From: Rubrivivax gelatinosus IL144
GTDB taxonomy: Bacteria; Pseudomonadota; Gammaproteobacteria; Burkholderiales; Burkholderiaceae_C
Assembly: GCF_000284255.1 (NCBI RefSeq)
Contig: NC_017075.1
Span: forward strand, 2,542,001-2,606,000
Reading direction: 5' to 3'
Length of the DNA: 64,000 bases
Notes under the pieces: model-generated
Database searches by the model: none
What the model was told of the DNA's origin: nothing
The model's input: only the letters and a program-made list of their open reading frames with translations
In this document: positions 45,305 to 54,513 of the stretch, in pieces
Layout of the letters: each line of letters starts with the position of its first letter
Position numbering within the stretch: the first letter of the stretch is position 1
Position numbers and translations under genes: made by a program

Positions 45305-46378
45305 ATGCGTGCTTTGCAACTCTTCGCCGGGCCACGGGCGCGGCGCGCGCTTCAGGAACAAGGCCTGCGCGCGGTCGACGTGCGGGTGGTGCCGGGAGCG
45401 GCGGGTGGACCCAAAGGGCTGGTGCTCAACCCGCTGGATCGTTTCATCTTCGGACATTGGTTGCGCGACGCGGGGCCGACGGTGCACCTTCTCGGCGCAT
45501 CGATCGGCTCCTGGAGACTCGCTTCGGCCTGCCTGCCCGACGCCGACGCGGCGCTGGCGACACTGGCCGAGGACTACATCACTCAACACTACGAGCACGA
45601 ACCGGGCCGACCTCCGACGAAGCGACAGGTCAGCGAAACATTCGGACATACGGTCAACGCACGACTGGGCGTTTGCGCTGACCAAGTTCTGTCACATCCG
45701 CGTTTTCGGCTGCACGTCTTCACGAGCCGGGGCCGCCATCTGCTCGGCAGGGAAGGGCGCTGGCGCACGCCGCTGGGCTATGCGGCGGCCTTCGTCGCCA
45801 ACGCCGCCAGCCGGCGCGCGCTGGGCGGCTGGATCGAGCGCGTCGTGTTCAGCGACCCGCGCGACGCGCTGCCGTTCGCGCTGTCGGACTACCCGAGCCG
45901 CGTCTGCACGCTGACCCCGGCCAACCTCGCGCCGGCGGTGCTGGCGAGCTGCTCGATCCCGTTCTGGCTGGACGCCGTGCACGACGTGCCGGGCGGCCCG
46001 CGCGGCGCCTACTGGGACGGCGGCATCACCGACTACCACCTGCACCTGGGCTACGCGGCGATGAAGGACGGCCTGGTGCTGTACCCGCACTTCCAGCCGC
46101 AGGTCGTGCCGGGCTGGCTGGACAAGGCCTGGAAGCGCCGCCACCGCGCGACGCCGCTGCTGGACAACGTCGTCGTGCTGGCTCCGACGCCCGAGTGGGT
46201 GGCCTCGCTGCCGAACGGCAAGCTGCCCGACCGGGCCGACTTCAAGACCTATGGCGACGACCTCGCAGGGCGGGTGCGCGTCTGGCGCCGCGCGGTCGAC
46301 GAGAGCCGCCGTCTGGCCGACGAGTTCGCCGAGTTGGTGACCTCGGGCCGCGGCGTGGATGCCGCTGCGCTGGCGTGA
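45305..46378 (+). CDS. Patatin-like phospholipase
   Basis: A 357-aa predicted serine lipase. The oxyanion loop is VPGAAGGPKG (30-38), the nucleophile S66 lies in GASIGS, and the catalytic dyad Asp is in YWDGGITDYH (about 238-240). No signal peptide, so cytoplasmic or membrane-associated. The substrate is unknown. Codon use is slightly less GC-biased over the first 400 bp than the rest of the gene. Confidence 0.85.
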   Translation: MRALQLFAGPRARRALQEQGLRAVDVRVVPGAAGGPKGLVLNPLDRFIFGHWLRDAGPTVHLLGASIGSWRLASACLPDADAALATLAEDYITQHYEHEPGRPPTKRQVSETFGHTVNARLGVCADQVLSHPRFRLHVFTSRGRHLLGREGRWRTPLGYAAAFVANAASRRALGGWIERVVFSDPRDALPFALSDYPSRVCTLTPANLAPAVLASCSIPFWLDAVHDVPGGPRGAYWDGGITDYHLHLGYAAMKDGLVLYPHFQPQVVPGWLDKAWKRRHRATPLLDNVVVLAPTPEWVASLPNGKLPDRADFKTYGDDLAGRVRVWRRAVDESRRLADEFAELVTSGRGVDAAALA

Positions 46379-46424
46379 GGGCTAAAATGCCGGCTCCCAT
46401 CAACCTTACAAGGGCGAGAAAGGC

Positions 46425-46472
46425 ATGACGGTTATGACACCGCGGACTACCCCGTTCACCACCGAGGTCTGA
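46425..46472 (+). CDS. Threonine-rich leader peptide of thrS (15 aa)
   Basis: ATG 46425 opens a 15-codon frame, [15 protein letters not shown], with six Thr codons including two adjacent pairs (46446-46451 and 46458-46463). AAAGG and AGGG lie just upstream. It ends 80 nt before thrS and about 37 nt before a terminator-like hairpin. The composition and position are those of a ribosome-mediated attenuation leader. Too short for similarity evidence. Confidence 0.65.
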   Translation: MTVMTPRTTPFTTEV

Positions 46473-46509
46473 GCCCCGCGCGTCCCGCGACTTCCCTTTC
46501 TCCGGACAA

Positions 46510-46539
46510 AGCGCGGCCTGGTTCCGTGCTTTTTCTTTT
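46510..46539 (+). terminator. thrS attenuator terminator
   Basis: AGCGCGG (46510-46516) pairs with CCGTGCT (46524-46530), extendable by A-T pairs, with a 7-nt loop; TTTTCTTTTC follows. A competing stem is possible: CCGCGC (46476-46481) with GCGCGG (46511-46516), six GC pairs, which would break the terminator. thrS starts 13 nt after the T-tract. Confidence 0.7.
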
Positions 46540-46552
46540 CCCGAGGTTGAAC

Positions 46553-48460
46553 ATGATCCAGATCACCCTGCCGGATGGTTCCCGGCGTGAGTACCCGGCG
46601 CCGCTGACGGTCGCCGACGTCGCCGCCTCGATCGGCGCCGGCCTGGCCAAGGCCGCGCTGGCCGGCCGTGTCGACGGCAAGCTGGTCGACACGAGCTTCA
46701 CGATCGAGCGCGACGCGCAGCTCGCGATCGTCACCGAGAAGGACCCCGACGCGCTGGAGCTGATCCGCCACTCGACGGCCCACCTTCTGGCCTACGCCGT
46801 CAAGCAGCTGTTCCCCGAGGCCCAGGTGACGATCGGCCCGACCGTCGAGAACGGCTTCTATTACGACTTCGCCTACAAGCGCCCGTTCACGCCGGACGAC
46901 CTGGCGGCGATCGAGAAGCGCATGGCCGAGCTCGCTGCGAAGAACGAGCCGGTCGTGCGCCGCGTGCTGCCGCGCGACGAGGCCGTGGCCTATTTCAAGG
47001 GCCTGGGCGAGGACTACAAGGCCGAGATCATCGGCAGCATTCCGAGCAACGAAGACGTCTCGCTGTACCGCGAAGGCGATTTCGAGGACCTGTGCCGCGG
47101 CCCGCACGTGCCGAGCACGGGCCGCCTGAAGCACTTCAAGCTGATGAAGGTGGCCGGCGCCTACTGGCGCGGCGACCAGGCCAACGAACAGCTGCAGCGC
47201 ATCTACGGCACGGCCTGGGCCAGCAAGGACGAGCTGCAGGGCTATCTGCGCATGCTGGAGGAAGCCGAGAAGCGCGACCACCGCAAGCTCGGCCGCGAGC
47301 TCGACCTGTTCCACCTCGACGAGCACTCGCCGGGCACGGTGTTCTGGCACCCCAAGGGCTGGACCGTCTGGCAGGAGGTTGAGCAGTACATGCGCCGTGT
47401 CTACCGCGACAACGGCTACCAGGAGGTCAAGGGCCCGCAGATCCTGGACAAGGCGCTGTGGGAGAAGACCGGCCACTGGGACAAGTACCGCGAGAACATG
47501 TTCACGACGGAATCGGAGAAGCGCGACTACGCGCTGAAACCGATGAACTGTCCCGGCCACATCCTGATCTTCAAGCAGGGCATCAAGAGCTACCGCGACC
47601 TGCCGCTGCGCTATGGCGAGTTCGGCGCCTGCCACCGCAACGAACCCACCGGCGGCCTGCACGGCATCATGCGCGTGCGCGCTTTCACGCAGGACGACGG
47701 CCACATCTTCTGCACCGAGGACATGATCCTCGACGAGTGTGTCGCCTACACGGCGCTGCTGCAGAAGGTCTATGCCGACTTCGGCTTCACCGACATCCTC
47801 TACAAGGTCGCGACGCGCCCCGACAAGCGCATCGGCAGCGACGAGATCTGGGACAAGGCCGAGAACGCGCTGATCGAGAGCCTGAAGCGCTCGGGCTGCG
47901 ACTACGTCATCGCCCCGGGCGACGGCGCCTTCTACGGCCCGAAGATCGAGTACACGCTGAAGGACGCGATCGGCCGCCAGTGGCAGTGCGGCACGATGCA
48001 GGTCGACTTCTCGATGGCCGAGCGCCTGGACGCCGAGTACGTCGCCGAGGACGGCTCGCGCCGCCACCCGGTGATGCTGCACCGGGCGATCGTCGGCAGC
48101 CTGGAGCGTTTCATCGGCATCCTGATCGAGCAGCACGCCGGCGCGCTGCCGGTCTGGCTGGCTCCGGTGCAGGCGGTCGTCGCCTCGATCACCGATGCGC
48201 AGGCCGAATATGCCGCCGAAGTGGCGAAATCGCTGCAGAAACAAGGTCTGCGGGTGCAGCTCGACCTGCGCAACGAGAAAATCAACTATAAAATCCGCGA
48301 GCACTCAGTGCAGAAGGCCCCGTTCATCCTGGTCGTCGGCGACAAGGAGAAGGCTAACGGGGCCGTTGCCGTGCGCGCGCGGGGCAACCTCGACCTGGGC
48401 GTGATGCCTCTCGCAGACTTCCAGCAGAAGATCGCCAGCGACATCGCCGCCAAGGTATGA
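46553..48460 (+). CDS. thrS: Threonine-tRNA ligase
   Basis: A 635-aa class II synthetase charging tRNA-Thr. N-terminal TGS domain ([18 protein letters not shown]), editing domain with [10 protein letters not shown], then the catalytic core: zinc-site Cys in MNCPGH, motif 2 [28 protein letters not shown], and motif 3 region. The C-terminal anticodon-binding domain ends in [13 protein letters not shown] 46553 is chosen because the frame upstream runs through the attenuator. First structural gene of the thrS-infC-rpmI-rplT-pheST-ihfA block. Confidence 0.97.
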   Translation: MIQITLPDGSRREYPAPLTVADVAASIGAGLAKAALAGRVDGKLVDTSFTIERDAQLAIVTEKDPDALELIRHSTAHLLAYAVKQLFPEAQVTIGPTVENGFYYDFAYKRPFTPDDLAAIEKRMAELAAKNEPVVRRVLPRDEAVAYFKGLGEDYKAEIIGSIPSNEDVSLYREGDFEDLCRGPHVPSTGRLKHFKLMKVAGAYWRGDQANEQLQRIYGTAWASKDELQGYLRMLEEAEKRDHRKLGRELDLFHLDEHSPGTVFWHPKGWTVWQEVEQYMRRVYRDNGYQEVKGPQILDKALWEKTGHWDKYRENMFTTESEKRDYALKPMNCPGHILIFKQGIKSYRDLPLRYGEFGACHRNEPTGGLHGIMRVRAFTQDDGHIFCTEDMILDECVAYTALLQKVYADFGFTDILYKVATRPDKRIGSDEIWDKAENALIESLKRSGCDYVIAPGDGAFYGPKIEYTLKDAIGRQWQCGTMQVDFSMAERLDAEYVAEDGSRRHPVMLHRAIVGSLERFIGILIEQHAGALPVWLAPVQAVVASITDAQAEYAAEVAKSLQKQGLRVQLDLRNEKINYKIREHSVQKAPFILVVGDKEKANGAVAVRARGNLDLGVMPLADFQQKIASDIAAKV

Positions 48461-48535
48461 GCCTTGCCAGCGCCGCCCGCACCCCTGTTTTGAATTGACG
48501 GCCCGCCGCCTTCGGGTCGCTCGAGGAGTTGACAC

Positions 48536-49084
48536 ATCGCTACGTTCATGGATCGCCGCACTCCCAACGCGGAGCGCAAGCACAGGCTGAATCGGGAGAT
48601 CATGGCGCCGCAGGTGCGCTTGAACGGGGTCAATAACGAACCCCTGGGCATCGTCCCGACGATGGAGGCCCTGCGCATGGCTGGCGAGCTGGACGTCGAT
48701 CTCGTCGAGATCGCGGCCACTGCGGATCCGCCGGTGTGTCGGCTGATGGACTACGGCAAGTTCAAGTACCAGGAGCAGAAGAAGGCTGCCGAGGCCAAGT
48801 CCAAGCAGAAGGTCATCGAGGTCAAGGAAGTCAAGTTCCGGCCCGGTACCGACGAAGGCGACTACGCGATCAAGATGCGCAACCTGCGCCGCTTCATCGC
48901 GGAGGACGGCGACAAGGGCAAGGTCACGCTGCGCTTCCGCGGCCGCGAAATCACGCACCAGGACATCGGCATGCGCCTCCTGGAGCGGATCCGCGACGAA
49001 CTGGCGGACGTGGCGGTCGTCGAGCACATGCCCAAGCTCGAAGGCCGGCAGATGATCATGGTGCTGGCGCCCAAGCGGAAGTGA
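48536..49084 (+). CDS. infC: Translation initiation factor IF-3 (AUC start)
   Basis: A 182-aa factor that monitors start codon and initiator tRNA pairing. The core ([13 protein letters not shown]...[23 protein letters not shown]...RFRGREITH) is intact. The ATG at 48548 is 19 nt from the only Shine-Dalgarno (GAGGAG, 48523-48528), which is too far. An in-frame ATC at 48536 has a 7-nt spacing and yields (I)ATFMDRR, like IF-3 N-termini of related genera. A rare AUU/AUC start is known to give IF-3 autoregulation in other bacteria. Confidence 0.9.
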   Translation: MATFMDRRTPNAERKHRLNREIMAPQVRLNGVNNEPLGIVPTMEALRMAGELDVDLVEIAATADPPVCRLMDYGKFKYQEQKKAAEAKSKQKVIEVKEVKFRPGTDEGDYAIKMRNLRRFIAEDGDKGKVTLRFRGREITHQDIGMRLLERIRDELADVAVVEHMPKLEGRQMIMVLAPKRK

Positions 49085-49155
49085 AGGCGCGGGCCGTTTG
49101 AGTTGCAGGAATTCCGCCGCCGCGGTCGGTCGCCGCGGTGGTGGAGCAGAAGCCG

Positions 49156-49200
49156 CTGCAGGCCGACAAGCGCGCCGGATTCTTCCGGCGACGCCTGCAG
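49156..49200 (+). promoter_or_regulatory. Stem-loop leader upstream of rpmI
   Basis: CTGCAGGC (49156-49163) pairs with GCCTGCAG (49193-49200) and encloses a second stem CGCCGGA-TTCT-TCCGGCG (49173-49190). It ends 22 nt before the rpmI ATG, next to the GAAGGAG ribosome site. The position suits an L20-responsive leader, but no match to a described consensus can be shown. Confidence 0.45.
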
Positions 49201-49222
49201 GGGTCACTTAGAAGGAGCAGTC

Positions 49223-49426
49223 ATGCCCAAGATGAAGACCAAGAGCAGCGCCAAGAAGCGCTTCCGCGTGCGTCCGGGTGGCACCGTCAAGCGGGGCCAG
49301 GCGTTCAAGCGCCACATCCTGACGAAGAAGACCACGACCCGTAAGCGCCATCTGCGTGGCGCCGCGAACGTGCACGAGACCAACATGGGCCACATCGCCG
49401 CGATGCTGCCCTTCGCTGGTCTGTAA
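49223..49426 (+). CDS. rpmI: 50S ribosomal protein L35
   Basis: A 67-aa basic ribosomal protein with the conserved [16 protein letters not shown] opening and KRHLRG segment. GAAGGAG lies seven bases upstream. Preceded by a stable nested stem-loop and followed by rplT 30 bp later, as in most bacteria, where L20 represses both. Confidence 0.97.
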   Translation: MPKMKTKSSAKKRFRVRPGGTVKRGQAFKRHILTKKTTTRKRHLRGAANVHETNMGHIAAMLPFAGL

Positions 49427-49456
49427 TCTTCTTACGCACGCACAAGGAGCCACACA

Positions 49457-49813
49457 ATGCCTCGCGTCAAACGCGGTGTCACCGCTCACGCCCGTCACAA
49501 GAAGATCCTGGCCCTGGCCAAGGGCTTCCGCGGCCGTCGCAAGAACGTCTTCCGCATCGCCAAGCAGGCGGTGATGAAGGCGGGCCAGTACGCCTACCGT
49601 GACCGTCGTACCCGCAAGCGGGTGTTCCGCCAGCTCTGGATCGCGCGTATCAACGCCGCGAGCCGTGAACTCGGCGTCACCTACAGCAAGTTCATGGCCG
49701 GCCTGAAGAAGGCCCAGATCGACATCGACCGCAAGGTCCTGGCCGATCTCGCCGTCAACGACCCGGCTGCCTTTGGCGCCATCGTCGCCAAGGTGAAGGC
49801 CCAGCTCGCTTGA
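49457..49813 (+). CDS. rplT: 50S ribosomal protein L20
   Basis: A 118-aa early-assembly 23S rRNA-binding protein ([40 protein letters not shown]). AAGGAG is upstream of the ATG. L20 is the likely autogenous repressor of rpmI-rplT by family knowledge. Confidence 0.98.
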   Translation: MPRVKRGVTAHARHKKILALAKGFRGRRKNVFRIAKQAVMKAGQYAYRDRRTRKRVFRQLWIARINAASRELGVTYSKFMAGLKKAQIDIDRKVLADLAVNDPAAFGAIVAKVKAQLA

Positions 49814-49820
49814 CCCGCAG

Positions 49821-49886
49821 GCCCCGGCATCGCCGGGGCATGAGCGTTCCAAAGGCCGTCACCTTCCAGGCGGCCTTTTTTGTTTT
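49821..49886 (+). terminator. Double hairpin after rplT with T-tract
   Basis: The first hairpin GCCCCGGC-ATC-GCCGGGGC (49821-49839) has no T-tract. The second, AAAGGCCG (49851-49858) with CGGCC (49871-49875), is followed by TTTTTTGTTTTC and looks like a real intrinsic terminator. It must stop or attenuate transcription into pheS. Confidence 0.75.
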
Positions 49887-49923
49887 CTCGAGCCGTCGCG
49901 GCGCGACGGCTTTCGTAGACTGA
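49840..49923 (+). CDS. Possible Phe-containing leader peptide before pheS (27 aa)
   Basis: The ATG at 49840 begins a 27-aa frame with five Phe (9, 13, 14, 16, 25; ...AAFFVF...). It ends seven bases before the pheS start. E. coli pheST has a Phe-rich leader (pheM) in this place. Here three of the Phe codons arise from the T-tract of the terminator, so they may be coincidence, and no good Shine-Dalgarno is seen. A perfect 9-bp hairpin (49891-49911) follows those codons. Confidence 0.3.
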   Translation: MSVPKAVTFQAAFFVFSSRRGATAFVD

Positions 49924-49930
49924 AGCCGAC

Positions 49931-50986
49931 ATGAACGACCTCGAATCGCTGGTGCAGGCCGCCGTCGCCGATTTCGGCGCGGCGCCCAACCCGGCCGAAC
50001 TGGAGAACGCCAAGGCGCGTTACCTCGGCAAGAGCGGCCGCGTGACCGAACTGCTGAAGGGCCTGGCCGCTTTGCCGCCCGAGCAGAAGAAGACCCGCGG
50101 CGCCGAGATCAACCAGGCCAAGGTCCGCATCGAAACCGAGCTCGGCGCCGCGCGCGAGCGCCTGGCCGAAGCCGAACTCGCCGTGCAGCTGCGCGCCGAG
50201 GCGCTGGACGTCACGCTGCCCGGCCGCGGCCGCTCGGTCGGCGGGCTGCACCCGGTGAGCCGCGTCATCGAGCGCATCGAGCAGATCTTCGGTTCGATGG
50301 GCTTCGATGTCGCCGAGGGCCCCGAGATCGAGACCGACTGGATGAGCTTCACGGCACTGAACAACCCGGAGAACCATCCGGCGCGTTCGATGCAGGACAC
50401 CTTCTACGTCGACCTGAAGGACAGCGAAGGCCGGTGGCTCAACCTGCGTCCGCACACCAGCCCGATGCAGGTGCGCTACGCCCGCGCCCACGCCGCGAAG
50501 CACGCGGCCGACCTGGCCGCCGGCAAGACCATTCCCGAGATCCGCGTCGTCGCGCCGGGCCGCACCTACCGCGTCGACAGCGACGCCACGCACTCGCCGA
50601 TGTTCCACCAGTGCGAAGGCCTGTGGATCGGCGAGAACGTCAGCTTCAAGGACCTGAAGTTCGTCTTCTCGGAGTTCATCCGCCAGTTCTTCGAGACCGA
50701 CGACTTCGACGTGCGTTTCCGGCCGTCGTTCTTCCCGTTCACCGAACCCTCGGCCGAAATCGACATCGCCTTCCGCAGCGGCCCGCTGGCCGGGCGCTGG
50801 CTCGAGGTCGCCGGCTCCGGCCAGGTGCACCCGAACGTCGTGCGCAACTTCGGTCTCGACCCCGAGCGCCACATCGGCTTCGCCTTCGGCATGGGCCCGG
50901 ACCGCCTGGCCATGCTGCGTTACGGCGTGCCCGACCTGCGCCTGTTCTTCGACAACGACCTGCGCTTCCTTTCCCAGTTCCGCTGA
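49931..50986 (+). CDS. pheS: Phenylalanine-tRNA ligase alpha subunit
   Basis: A 351-aa catalytic subunit of the alpha2-beta2 enzyme. N-terminal coiled coil, then class II motifs: [14 protein letters not shown], the motif 2 region ([25 protein letters not shown]), and motif 3 [17 protein letters not shown]. Length normal. Follows a terminator-like element and precedes pheT by 15 bp. Confidence 0.97.
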   Translation: MNDLESLVQAAVADFGAAPNPAELENAKARYLGKSGRVTELLKGLAALPPEQKKTRGAEINQAKVRIETELGAARERLAEAELAVQLRAEALDVTLPGRGRSVGGLHPVSRVIERIEQIFGSMGFDVAEGPEIETDWMSFTALNNPENHPARSMQDTFYVDLKDSEGRWLNLRPHTSPMQVRYARAHAAKHAADLAAGKTIPEIRVVAPGRTYRVDSDATHSPMFHQCEGLWIGENVSFKDLKFVFSEFIRQFFETDDFDVRFRPSFFPFTEPSAEIDIAFRSGPLAGRWLEVAGSGQVHPNVVRNFGLDPERHIGFAFGMGPDRLAMLRYGVPDLRLFFDNDLRFLSQFR

Positions 50987-51001
50987 CCCGACGAGAGCCG
51001 C

Positions 51002-53410
51002 ATGCAGTTCCCAGAATCCTGGTTGCGCGAGTTCTGCAACCCCCCGCTCGGCACGCAACAGCTCGCTGACCTGCTGACCATGTCCGGCCTAGAGGTCGAG
51101 AGCCTGGAGCCGGTGGCGCCGCCGTTCACCGGCATCGTCGTCGCCGAGATCCTCGAAGCCGAACCGCATCCGCAGGCCGACCGCCTGCGCGTCTGCAAGG
51201 TGTCGATCGGTGCCGCCGAGCCGTTGCAGATCGTCTGCGGCGCGCCCAACGCCCGCGCCGGTCTGAAGGCACCGCTGGCCACCGTCGGCGCGGTGCTGCC
51301 GCCCGGCGAGGACGGCAAGCCGTTCAAGATCGGCGTCGGCAAGCTGCGCGGCGTTCAGAGCTTCGGCATGCTGTGCTCGGCGCGCGAGCTGAAGATCGCC
51401 GATGAACACGGCGGCCTGCTCGAACTGCCGGCCGACGCGCCGGTGGGCCAGAACATCCGCGAATACCTGAAGCTCGACGACACCGTCTTCACGCTCAAGC
51501 TCACGCCCAACCTGGCGCACGCACTGAGCGTCTACGGCATCGCGCGCGAGGTCTCGGCGCTGACCGGCACGCCGCTGGTGACGCCGGCCATCGCCCCCGT
51601 CGTGCCGGCGCACGACCAGCGCCTGCCGGTCGAGGTGCAGGCGGCCGACCTGTGCGGCCGCTTCTCCGGCCGCGTCGTGCGTGGCGTCGACACGAAGGCC
51701 AAGACGCCGCAGTGGATGGTCGACCGCCTGGCGCGTTGCGGCCAGCGCAGCGTCAGCGCGCTGGTCGACATCTCGAACTACGTGATGTTCGAGTTCGGCC
51801 GCCCGTCGCACATCTTCGACCTCGACAAGATCCACGAGAAGCTGGTCGTGCGCTGGGGCCGCGAAGGCGAGACGCTGAAGCTGCTCAACGGCAACACGAT
51901 CACCGTGGACGCCAAGGTCGGCGTCATCGCCGACGCGGTGCAGGTCGAGTCGCTGGCCGGCATCATGGGCGGCGACGCCACCGCGGTGTCCGACGACACG
52001 AAGAACGTCTATGTCGAGGCCGCGTTCTGGTGGCCCGAGGCGGTGCAGGGCCGTTCGCGGCGCTACAACTTCAGCACCGACGCCGGCCACCGTTTCGAGC
52101 GTGGCGTCGACCCGGCGCTGACCGTCGAGCACATCGAGCGCATCACGCAGCTGATCATCGACATCTGCGGCGGCGAAGCCGGCCCGATGGACGACCAGAC
52201 GCTGGCGCTGCCGAAGGCCGAGCCGGTGACGCTGCGTGTCGAGCGTGCCGCCAAGGTCACCGGCCTGCCGCTGACGCAGCCGCAGTGCGCCGAGGTCTTT
52301 CGCCGCCTGGGCCTGCAGTTCAGCGAGGAACCCGGCCGCCTGACCGTGACGCCGCCGAGCTGGCGCTTCGACCTGAAGATCGAGGAAGACCTGATCGAGG
52401 AGGTCGCGCGCGTCGTCGGCTACGACAAGCTGCCGGCGACGCCGCCGCTGGCGCCGGTGACGGCGCGCGTGCGCCCCGAGGCGCGCCGCAGCGCCTCGGC
52501 GCTGCAGCGGGCGGTCGCCGCGCTCGACTACCAGGAGACGATCAACTTCAGCTTCGTCGAGGAACGCTGGGAGCGCGAGCTGGCCGGCAACACCGACCCG
52601 ATCAAGGTGCTGAACCCGATCGCCGCGCCGCTGGCCGTGATGCGATCCAGCCTCATAGGCAGCCTGGTCGCCGTGCTGCGCGGCAACCTGGCGCGCAAGG
52701 CGACGCGCGTGCGGGTCTTCGAGATCGGCCGCGTCTTCCGCCGCGACCCGACGGTGGTCGACGGCCCGCTGGCCGTGGCCGGCGTCGCCCAGCCGCTGCG
52801 TGTGGCCGGCCTGGCCTACGGCGGCGTCGCGCCGCTGCAATGGGGGCAGAAGGAGCGCCCGGTCGACTTCTTCGACGTCAAGGCCGATGTCGAGGCGCTG
52901 TTCGCGCCGCGCAAGCCGGTCTTCGTCGCCGCCGAGCACCCGGCGCTGCATCCGGGGCGCTGCGCGCGCGTCGAGGTCGACGGCCGTGCCGTCGGTTTCG
53001 TCGGCGAGCTGCATCCGAAGTGGCGCCAGGCGTACGAACTGCCGCAAGCCCCGGTGGTCTTCGAGTTCGAAGCCGCGGCGCTGCTCGAACGTCCTCTGCC
53101 GAACGTCGAGCCGCTATCGCGCCAGCAGTCCGTCTGGCGCGACCTGGCGCTGGTGGTGGGCGAGGGCGTGCGTCACGACGCGCTGATCGCCGCGCTGCGA
53201 GCCGACGCCCTGGTGCGCCAGGCGACGCTGTTCGATCTCTACAAGCCGGCGCAACCGGGTGGCGGTCTTGCCGCGGGTGAACGCAGCCTGGCCGTGCGCC
53301 TGGAACTGCTGGACCCGGCGGCGACCCTGACCGAGGAACGCATCGAAGCCGCCGTCGCCGCCGCCGTCGAACGCGTGCAGGCCGCCTGCGGCGCGCGCCT
53401 GCGCAGCTGA
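51002..53410 (+). CDS. pheT: Phenylalanine-tRNA ligase beta subunit
   Basis: An 802-aa subunit with tRNA-binding domain (VVVAEILEAEPHPQADRLRVCKV), B3/4 editing domain, B5 domain and C-terminal ferredoxin-fold anticodon-binding domain (RQQSVWRDLALVVGEGVRHDALI). Length normal. Confidence 0.97.
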   Translation: MQFPESWLREFCNPPLGTQQLADLLTMSGLEVESLEPVAPPFTGIVVAEILEAEPHPQADRLRVCKVSIGAAEPLQIVCGAPNARAGLKAPLATVGAVLPPGEDGKPFKIGVGKLRGVQSFGMLCSARELKIADEHGGLLELPADAPVGQNIREYLKLDDTVFTLKLTPNLAHALSVYGIAREVSALTGTPLVTPAIAPVVPAHDQRLPVEVQAADLCGRFSGRVVRGVDTKAKTPQWMVDRLARCGQRSVSALVDISNYVMFEFGRPSHIFDLDKIHEKLVVRWGREGETLKLLNGNTITVDAKVGVIADAVQVESLAGIMGGDATAVSDDTKNVYVEAAFWWPEAVQGRSRRYNFSTDAGHRFERGVDPALTVEHIERITQLIIDICGGEAGPMDDQTLALPKAEPVTLRVERAAKVTGLPLTQPQCAEVFRRLGLQFSEEPGRLTVTPPSWRFDLKIEEDLIEEVARVVGYDKLPATPPLAPVTARVRPEARRSASALQRAVAALDYQETINFSFVEERWERELAGNTDPIKVLNPIAAPLAVMRSSLIGSLVAVLRGNLARKATRVRVFEIGRVFRRDPTVVDGPLAVAGVAQPLRVAGLAYGGVAPLQWGQKERPVDFFDVKADVEALFAPRKPVFVAAEHPALHPGRCARVEVDGRAVGFVGELHPKWRQAYELPQAPVVFEFEAAALLERPLPNVEPLSRQQSVWRDLALVVGEGVRHDALIAALRADALVRQATLFDLYKPAQPGGGLAAGERSLAVRLELLDPAATLTEERIEAAVAAAVERVQAACGARLRS

Positions 53411-53429
53411 GCCCTAGCCGAGAATCGTC

Positions 53430-53789
53430 ATGACCGACACCGCACCGAAGGAACGCGTGATCCTGCCGTCGCTGGAGACGCCGACCCTGACGAAGGCCGA
53501 GCTGGCCGACCTGCTGTTTGACCGGCTGGGCCTGAACAAGCGCGAGTCCAAGGACATGGTCGAAGCCTTCTTCGAGATCGTGCACGGCACGCTCGTCGAA
53601 GGCGACGACGTCAAGCTCTCGGGTTTCGGCAACTTCAACATCCGCCGCAAGGCGCCGCGCCCGGGCCGCAACCCGCGCACCGGCGAGCTCATCCCGATCA
53701 AGGCGCGCAACGTCGTCACCTTCCACGCCAGTCACAAGTTGAAGGCGATCGTGCAAGGCGACACGCCGGCCGAAGGGGACTTCGAGTAA
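53430..53789 (+). CDS. ihfA: Integration host factor alpha subunit
   Basis: A 119-aa nucleoid DNA-bending protein. Conserved [29 protein letters not shown] and the DNA-clamp arm [22 protein letters not shown] with the intercalating Pro. A slightly extended acidic C-terminus and a 20-aa N-terminal extension are normal for Burkholderiales. Position after pheT is conserved in proteobacteria. Confidence 0.97.
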   Translation: MTDTAPKERVILPSLETPTLTKAELADLLFDRLGLNKRESKDMVEAFFEIVHGTLVEGDDVKLSGFGNFNIRRKAPRPGRNPRTGELIPIKARNVVTFHASHKLKAIVQGDTPAEGDFE

Positions 53790-53822
53790 AGTCTCGATCC
53801 CGCGTCGATCCTGTTGTTTTCA

Positions 53823-54272
53823 ATGGAGAAAACGCTCCCCTCCATTCCCGCCAAGCGCTACTTCACCATCGGTGAGGTGAGCGAGCTCTGCGGCGTCAAG
53901 CCGTACGTGCTGCGGTACTGGGAACAGGAGTTCACGCAGCTCAAGCCGATGAAGCGGCGGGGCAACCGCCGCTATTACCAGCACCACGAGGTGCTGCTGA
54001 TCCGGCGCATCCGCGAACTGCTCTACGACCAGGGCTTCACGATCAGCGGGGCGCGCAACCGCCTCGCCGAAGGGCATTCGGCCGCGCGTGCCGCGGCACT
54101 CGACGCCCAGGAGGCTGGCGCGGCAGCGGACCTGGACGAGGCCCTCGACGGTCTCGCAGAGTTGGCGGAAGCGCCGCCGGCGCCGCTGTGCGATGGGCTC
54201 GACCGCTGGCCGGACGGAGCCGAGCATCTGCGCGCCGAACTGCTGTCGATCCGCGAATTGCTCACGCCGTGA
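53823..54272 (+). CDS. MerR-family transcriptional regulator
   Basis: A 149-aa protein with an N-terminal MerR winged helix (KRYFTIGEVSELCGVKPYVLRYWEQEF) and second helix pair (RRGNRRYYQHHEVLLIRRIRELL). The acidic C-terminal part has no metal-binding Cys, so it is unlikely to be a metal sensor. This gene follows ihfA in many beta- and gammaproteobacteria. ATG 53823 is preferred over a TTG nine bases upstream; no Shine-Dalgarno is clear for either. Confidence 0.9.
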   Translation: MEKTLPSIPAKRYFTIGEVSELCGVKPYVLRYWEQEFTQLKPMKRRGNRRYYQHHEVLLIRRIRELLYDQGFTISGARNRLAEGHSAARAAALDAQEAGAAADLDEALDGLAELAEAPPAPLCDGLDRWPDGAEHLRAELLSIRELLTP

Positions 54273-54300
54273 TTCACAAGCGCTTGGTCTGATGTATACT
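54273..54300 (+). promoter_or_regulatory. Promoter of tRNA-Pro
   Basis: TTCACA (54273-54278) and TATACT (54295-54300) with a 16-bp spacer; each matches consensus at five of six. The mature tRNA begins 13 nt after the -10. The -35 starts directly after the MerR stop codon. Confidence 0.7.
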
Positions 54301-54312
54301 GCAAGGCTTCGT

Positions 54313-54389
54313 CGGGGTGTAGCGCAGCCTGGTAGCGCACTTGCATGGGGTGCAAGGGGTCGCGAGTTCGAATCCCGCCACCCCGACCA
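54313..54389 (+). tRNA. tRNA-Pro (anticodon GGG)
   Basis: A 77-nt cloverleaf: acceptor CGGGGTG/CACCCCG, D arm with AGCGCAGCCTGGTAGCGC, anticodon stem CTTGC/GCAAG with loop ATGGGGT (anticodon GGG), T arm GCGAG-TTCGAAT-CCCGC, and an encoded CCA end. Confidence 0.97.
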
Positions 54390-54400
54390 TTAAAAAGCCG

Positions 54401-54440
54401 AGGCCCGGTATCGCAAGATACCGGGCCTTTTGCTTTTTTC
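54401..54440 (+). terminator. Intrinsic terminator of tRNA-Pro
   Basis: A perfect 12-bp stem, AGGCCCGGTATC-GCAA-GATACCGGGCCT, is followed by TTTGCTTTTTTC. Confidence 0.95.
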
Positions 54441-54513
54441 GGATCTTCGGCGCCACGGCACGCATCACAATAGAAGGCTTCGCAGTCTCAGCGCTGCGTC
54501 ATCACATTTGACG

